Below the pieces are notes generated by a model. It made no database searches. It was not told where the DNA came from and saw only the letters and a list, made by a program, of their open reading frames with translations. Below are positions 6,529 to 8,144 of a stretch of DNA of 8,144 bases, in pieces (the stretch's first letter is position 1; each line of letters opens with the position of its first letter). The translations under genes were made by a program, and so were the position numbers. Source of the DNA: Betaproteobacteria bacterium. GTDB lineage: Bacteria > Pseudomonadota > Gammaproteobacteria > Burkholderiales > SG8-41. The stretch is taken from assembly GCA_029883965.1 (NCBI GenBank), contig JAOUIN010000100.1, positions 1-8,144 on the forward strand, in the 5' to 3' direction.

Positions 6529-6544
6529 GGGCGCTGCGGCGCCC
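6529..6544. terminator. Possible bidirectional terminator hairpin between convergent genes
   Basis: GGGCGC (6529-6534) and GCGCCC (6539-6544) form a perfect 6-bp stem with loop TGCG, filling the 32-bp gap between the DoxX stop and the end of the convergent TctC gene. There is no T run on either side, so termination is uncertain. Position between convergent genes is the main argument. Confidence 0.4.
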
Positions 6545-7516
6545 TCAGTTCTTCATGGGCTCGATACCCGCCGTCCGGATCACATTGCGCCATTTCACAA
6601 TCTCCGAGCGCACACGGTCGGCAAGTTCGCCGGGGGATGATGGCGCGAGCTCGGCGCCCTGCGCCAGAAAACGCTCACGCAGTTCGCGGCGGTTGAGCAT
6701 GGCGTCAACTTCGGAACTGAGCTTGTTGATGACCAGTCCCGGTGTGTGTGCCGGCGCAAACAGCGCGAACCACGCCAGCGCCTCGTAATCCGGGACGCCC
6801 GCCTCCTCCACGGTGGGCACGCGCGGCGCCGCAGGATTGCGCTTCCTGCTGGTCACGGCCAGCGCACGCACGCGACCCGACCGGATATGCTGATGCGCGG
6901 TGGTCAGGCTGCCGAACATGATCGACACCTGCCCGCCGACCAGTTCATAAACCGCCGGCGACCCGCCTTTGTACGGCACATGCGTCAGGAACAGGCCTGC
7001 ACGCTGCGTGAACAGCACCGCTGCGAGATGCGCCGCCGTGCCCACGCCCGATGAAGCGTAGTCCAATTCGTGCGGCCGCCGCCGGGCAAAGGCGATCAGT
7101 TCGCGCACCGAATAAACCGGCAGCGACGGATGCACGATCAGCACACTGGGCACGGTCGCGATCATTGCAACCGGCGCAAAATCCCGCTGTGTGTCATACG
7201 GCAGCTGCGCCCACAATGACGGATTGGTGACATGCGAGGTGTAGGCCATCAGCAGTGTGTAGCCGTCGGCCGCGGCCCGGGCCACCAGTTCGGAGCCGAT
7301 CATGCCGCCGGCGCCGGGCCGGTTGTCCACGATGAAATAAGGGCCCCAGGCTTCATTGAATCCCTGCGCCAGGGTACGGGCGAACACATCGGTCACGCCG
7401 CCGGCGCTGACCGGAACGATCATGCGGACCGTGCGATTCGGATAGTTCTGCGCCACCGCATTTGCCGAGACTACGCACGCCAGCAACACCGCGTGCGCAT
7501 ACAGGATGAATTTCAT
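6545..7516 (-). CDS. Tripartite tricarboxylate transporter substrate-binding protein (TctC/Bug family), second copy
   Basis: A 323-aa periplasmic binding protein of the same family as the one at 4480-5448 but clearly diverged, so it is a paralogue rather than a recent duplicate. A signal peptide covers about residues 1-22 (MKFILYAHAVLLACVVSANAVA). The mature part starts QNYPNRTVRMIVPVSAGGVTDVFARTLA, then VDNRPGAGGMIG (63-74), ASSGVGTAAHL (154-164), THVPYKGGSPAVYELVGGQV (178-197) and GRVRALAVTSRKRNPAAPRVPTVEE (214-238), ending KWRNVIRTAGI. The glycine loop is VSAGGVTD instead of the SAAGGGTD of the other copy, next to the ligand site of this family, so ligands may differ. No Shine-Dalgarno precedes the ATG at 7516, and a TACAAT lies only 8 nt upstream, which would fit a very short or leaderless message. 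The gene stands alone, with no TctA/TctB nearby. Confidence 0.94.
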   Translation of the reverse strand: MKFILYAHAVLLACVVSANAVAQNYPNRTVRMIVPVSAGGVTDVFARTLAQGFNEAWGPYFIVDNRPGAGGMIGSELVARAAADGYTLLMAYTSHVTNPSLWAQLPYDTQRDFAPVAMIATVPSVLIVHPSLPVYSVRELIAFARRRPHELDYASSGVGTAAHLAAVLFTQRAGLFLTHVPYKGGSPAVYELVGGQVSIMFGSLTTAHQHIRSGRVRALAVTSRKRNPAAPRVPTVEEAGVPDYEALAWFALFAPAHTPGLVINKLSSEVDAMLNRRELRERFLAQGAELAPSSPGELADRVRSEIVKWRNVIRTAGIEPMKN

Positions 7517-7522
7517 GCCGGT

Positions 7523-7560
7523 GATTGTAAGCTGCCGGCACGGCGAATCGCGCTACAATC
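7523..7560. promoter_or_regulatory. Dyad in divergent spacer; candidate back-to-back -10 boxes or operator
   Basis: GATTGTA (7523-7529) and TACAATC (7554-7560) form a 7-bp inverted repeat whose half-site centres are 30 bp apart, about three helical turns. Each arm reads TACAAT outward: toward the TctC gene on the minus strand and toward the 82-aa gene on the plus strand. That is how divergent sigma70 -10 boxes would look. Neither has a convincing -35 box, so a regulator operator is an equal alternative. Confidence 0.4.
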
Positions 7561-7585
7561 GACCGAAAGTTTCCCGGCGCGGCAA

Positions 7586-7834
7586 ATGAACACACCCAGA
7601 CTGTTTGATGGCGAGTTGCACGATGCGATGCAGCAACTCTGCGACGAAACCATAGAAGCCATGCAACTGGCCAAGGCGAGTCCGGATCTTGACGATCTGT
7701 CGGCGACGATTGCCGTAGCACTGCTGAAGCTGGGGCTGGCAACGGGGCTGGTCGAACAACGCCATCCGGGTTTTGCCGCTGAAGTGGAAGAGAAACGCCA
7801 GCGTGTCATCGCCGCGCTGACCCAGAAGCACTGA
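7586..7834 (+). CDS. Small hypothetical protein, 82 aa, upstream of cysteine desulfurase
   Basis: I do not recognise this family. The predicted protein is acidic in its first half (GELHDAMQQLCDETIEAMQ, then SPDLDDLSATIAVALLKLGLATGL), with a short basic end (EEKRQRVIAALTQKH). It looks mostly helical and soluble: there is no signal peptide or membrane segment, and a single Cys (Cys19). The moderately hydrophobic stretch at 41-55 is too short and helix-like for a confident membrane anchor. The ATG at 7586 gives a frame that ends 24 bp before the cysteine desulfurase start, so the two are probably co-transcribed. The frame is open far upstream, but that extension would run antisense through the TctC gene. 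No clear Shine-Dalgarno is present. Coding status rests on position, codon choice and the tight spacing to the next gene. Confidence 0.65.
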   Translation: MNTPRLFDGELHDAMQQLCDETIEAMQLAKASPDLDDLSATIAVALLKLGLATGLVEQRHPGFAAEVEEKRQRVIAALTQKH

Positions 7835-7847
7835 ATCGGGCCGCAGC

Positions 7848-7851
7848 AGGA
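7848..7851 (+). promoter_or_regulatory. Ribosome binding site of the cysteine desulfurase gene
   Basis: AGGA lies 7 nt before the ATG at 7859, inside the 24-bp gap after the 82-aa gene. Confidence 0.65.
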
Positions 7852-7858
7852 CCACATC

Positions 7859-8144
7859 ATGAAAACTCCCGTGTATCTCGACAACTCGGCCACCACGCCG
7901 GTTGATCCGCGCGTCGTTACGGCGATGCTGCCGTGGCTGACCGAGCAGTTCGGCAATCCAGCCAGCGGCACGCACGCTTACGGCCATGCCGCGAGCCGCG
8001 CAGTTGAAGGTGCGCGCAGGGACGTGGCCGCGCTGATCAATGCCGACAGCCGCGAAATTGCGTGGACATCGGGCGCCACCGAATCCAACAATCTTGCAAT
8101 CAAGGGTGCTGCGCAGGCCGCACAGGCGCGCGGCAAACACCTGG
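7859..8144 (+). CDS. Cysteine desulfurase (IscS/NifS family), N-terminal part
   Basis: A PLP-dependent enzyme that removes sulfur from cysteine to give alanine and an enzyme persulfide, feeding Fe-S cluster assembly or tRNA and cofactor thiolation in the cytosol. Only the first 95 residues are in the window. They show the class V aminotransferase opening PVYLDNSATTPVDPRV (4-19), FGNPASGTHAYG (31-42) and TSGATESNNLAIKG (70-83), the phosphate-binding and PLP-contact region. All closely resemble E. coli IscS (YLDYSATTPVDPRV, FGNPASRSH, TSGATESDNLAIKG). The PLP lysine and the active-site cysteine loop, which would separate IscS-like from SufS-like types, lie beyond the edge, but the N-terminus is clearly of the IscS/NifS group. 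The gene upstream is the 82-aa unknown, not iscR, so this is not the textbook isc operon arrangement and could be a second desulfurase. The gene name is therefore left open. Confidence 0.9.
   Translation, partial: MKTPVYLDNSATTPVDPRVVTAMLPWLTEQFGNPASGTHAYGHAASRAVEGARRDVAALINADSREIAWTSGATESNNLAIKGAAQAAQARGKHL

Noticed and set aside
7232..7585. Upstream extension of the 82-aa protein
   Set aside because: It would be antisense to the signal-peptide half of the second TctC gene; the ATG at 7586 lies just after the shared spacer and is the natural start.
1..8144. Mobile elements, phage genes, CRISPR arrays, tRNA or rRNA
   Set aside because: Looked for and not seen: no transposase or integrase motifs, no regularly spaced repeats, and no tRNA-like or rRNA sequence. 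The only repeat of note is the palindromic element at 3223-3351.

Overview
The window looks like chromosomal DNA from a high-GC betaproteobacterium, most likely of the order Burkholderiales. The grounds are the GC-rich third codon positions and two Bug/TctC-type periplasmic substrate-binding proteins, a family greatly expanded in that group. They also include a cluster of small catabolic enzymes and an intergenic palindromic repeat of the 'GTCATTCC…GGAATGACGG' type. No genus can be named from the sequence alone. There is no sign of a phage, transposase, CRISPR array, tRNA or rRNA.

Layout. Positions 1-1540 (minus strand, C-terminus cut off by the window edge) encode an FAD-dependent dehydrogenase of the fumarate reductase/tricarballylate dehydrogenase (TcuA-like) family, with an odd Lys/Ala-rich tail. 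A 234-bp divergent spacer follows, holding a good sigma70-type promoter for the flavoprotein. A plus-strand run comes next: an MmgE/PrpD-family protein (1775-3166), a 129-bp palindromic repeat in the following gap (3223-3351), a ketopantoate-reductase-family (ApbA/PanE) dehydrogenase (3397-4431), and a TctC/Bug substrate-binding protein (4480-5448). A rho-independent terminator (5501-5529) closes this run. A second, smaller plus-strand pair is a cupin protein (5571-6020) and a DoxX-family membrane protein (6132-6512), separated by a strong hairpin. A second TctC/Bug protein (6545-7516) lies on the minus strand, convergent with DoxX. It is divergent from an 82-aa protein of unknown function (7586-7834), which is followed 24 bp later by the start of an IscS/NifS-type cysteine desulfurase (7859 to the window end).

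How the genes may work together (inference). The flavoprotein, the MmgE/PrpD protein and the TctC protein belong to families that include, respectively, tricarballylate oxidation to cis-aconitate, chemistry on (methyl)citrate/cis-aconitate skeletons, and capture of tricarboxylates or other small organic acids. Side by side, with an ApbA-type dehydrogenase, a cupin and a DoxX protein, they suggest a locus for uptake and degradation of a carboxylic acid whose identity the sequence does not reveal. The TctA/TctB membrane partners are absent from the window. The cysteine desulfurase end is probably housekeeping (Fe-S cluster or thio-modification) and unrelated to the catabolic part.
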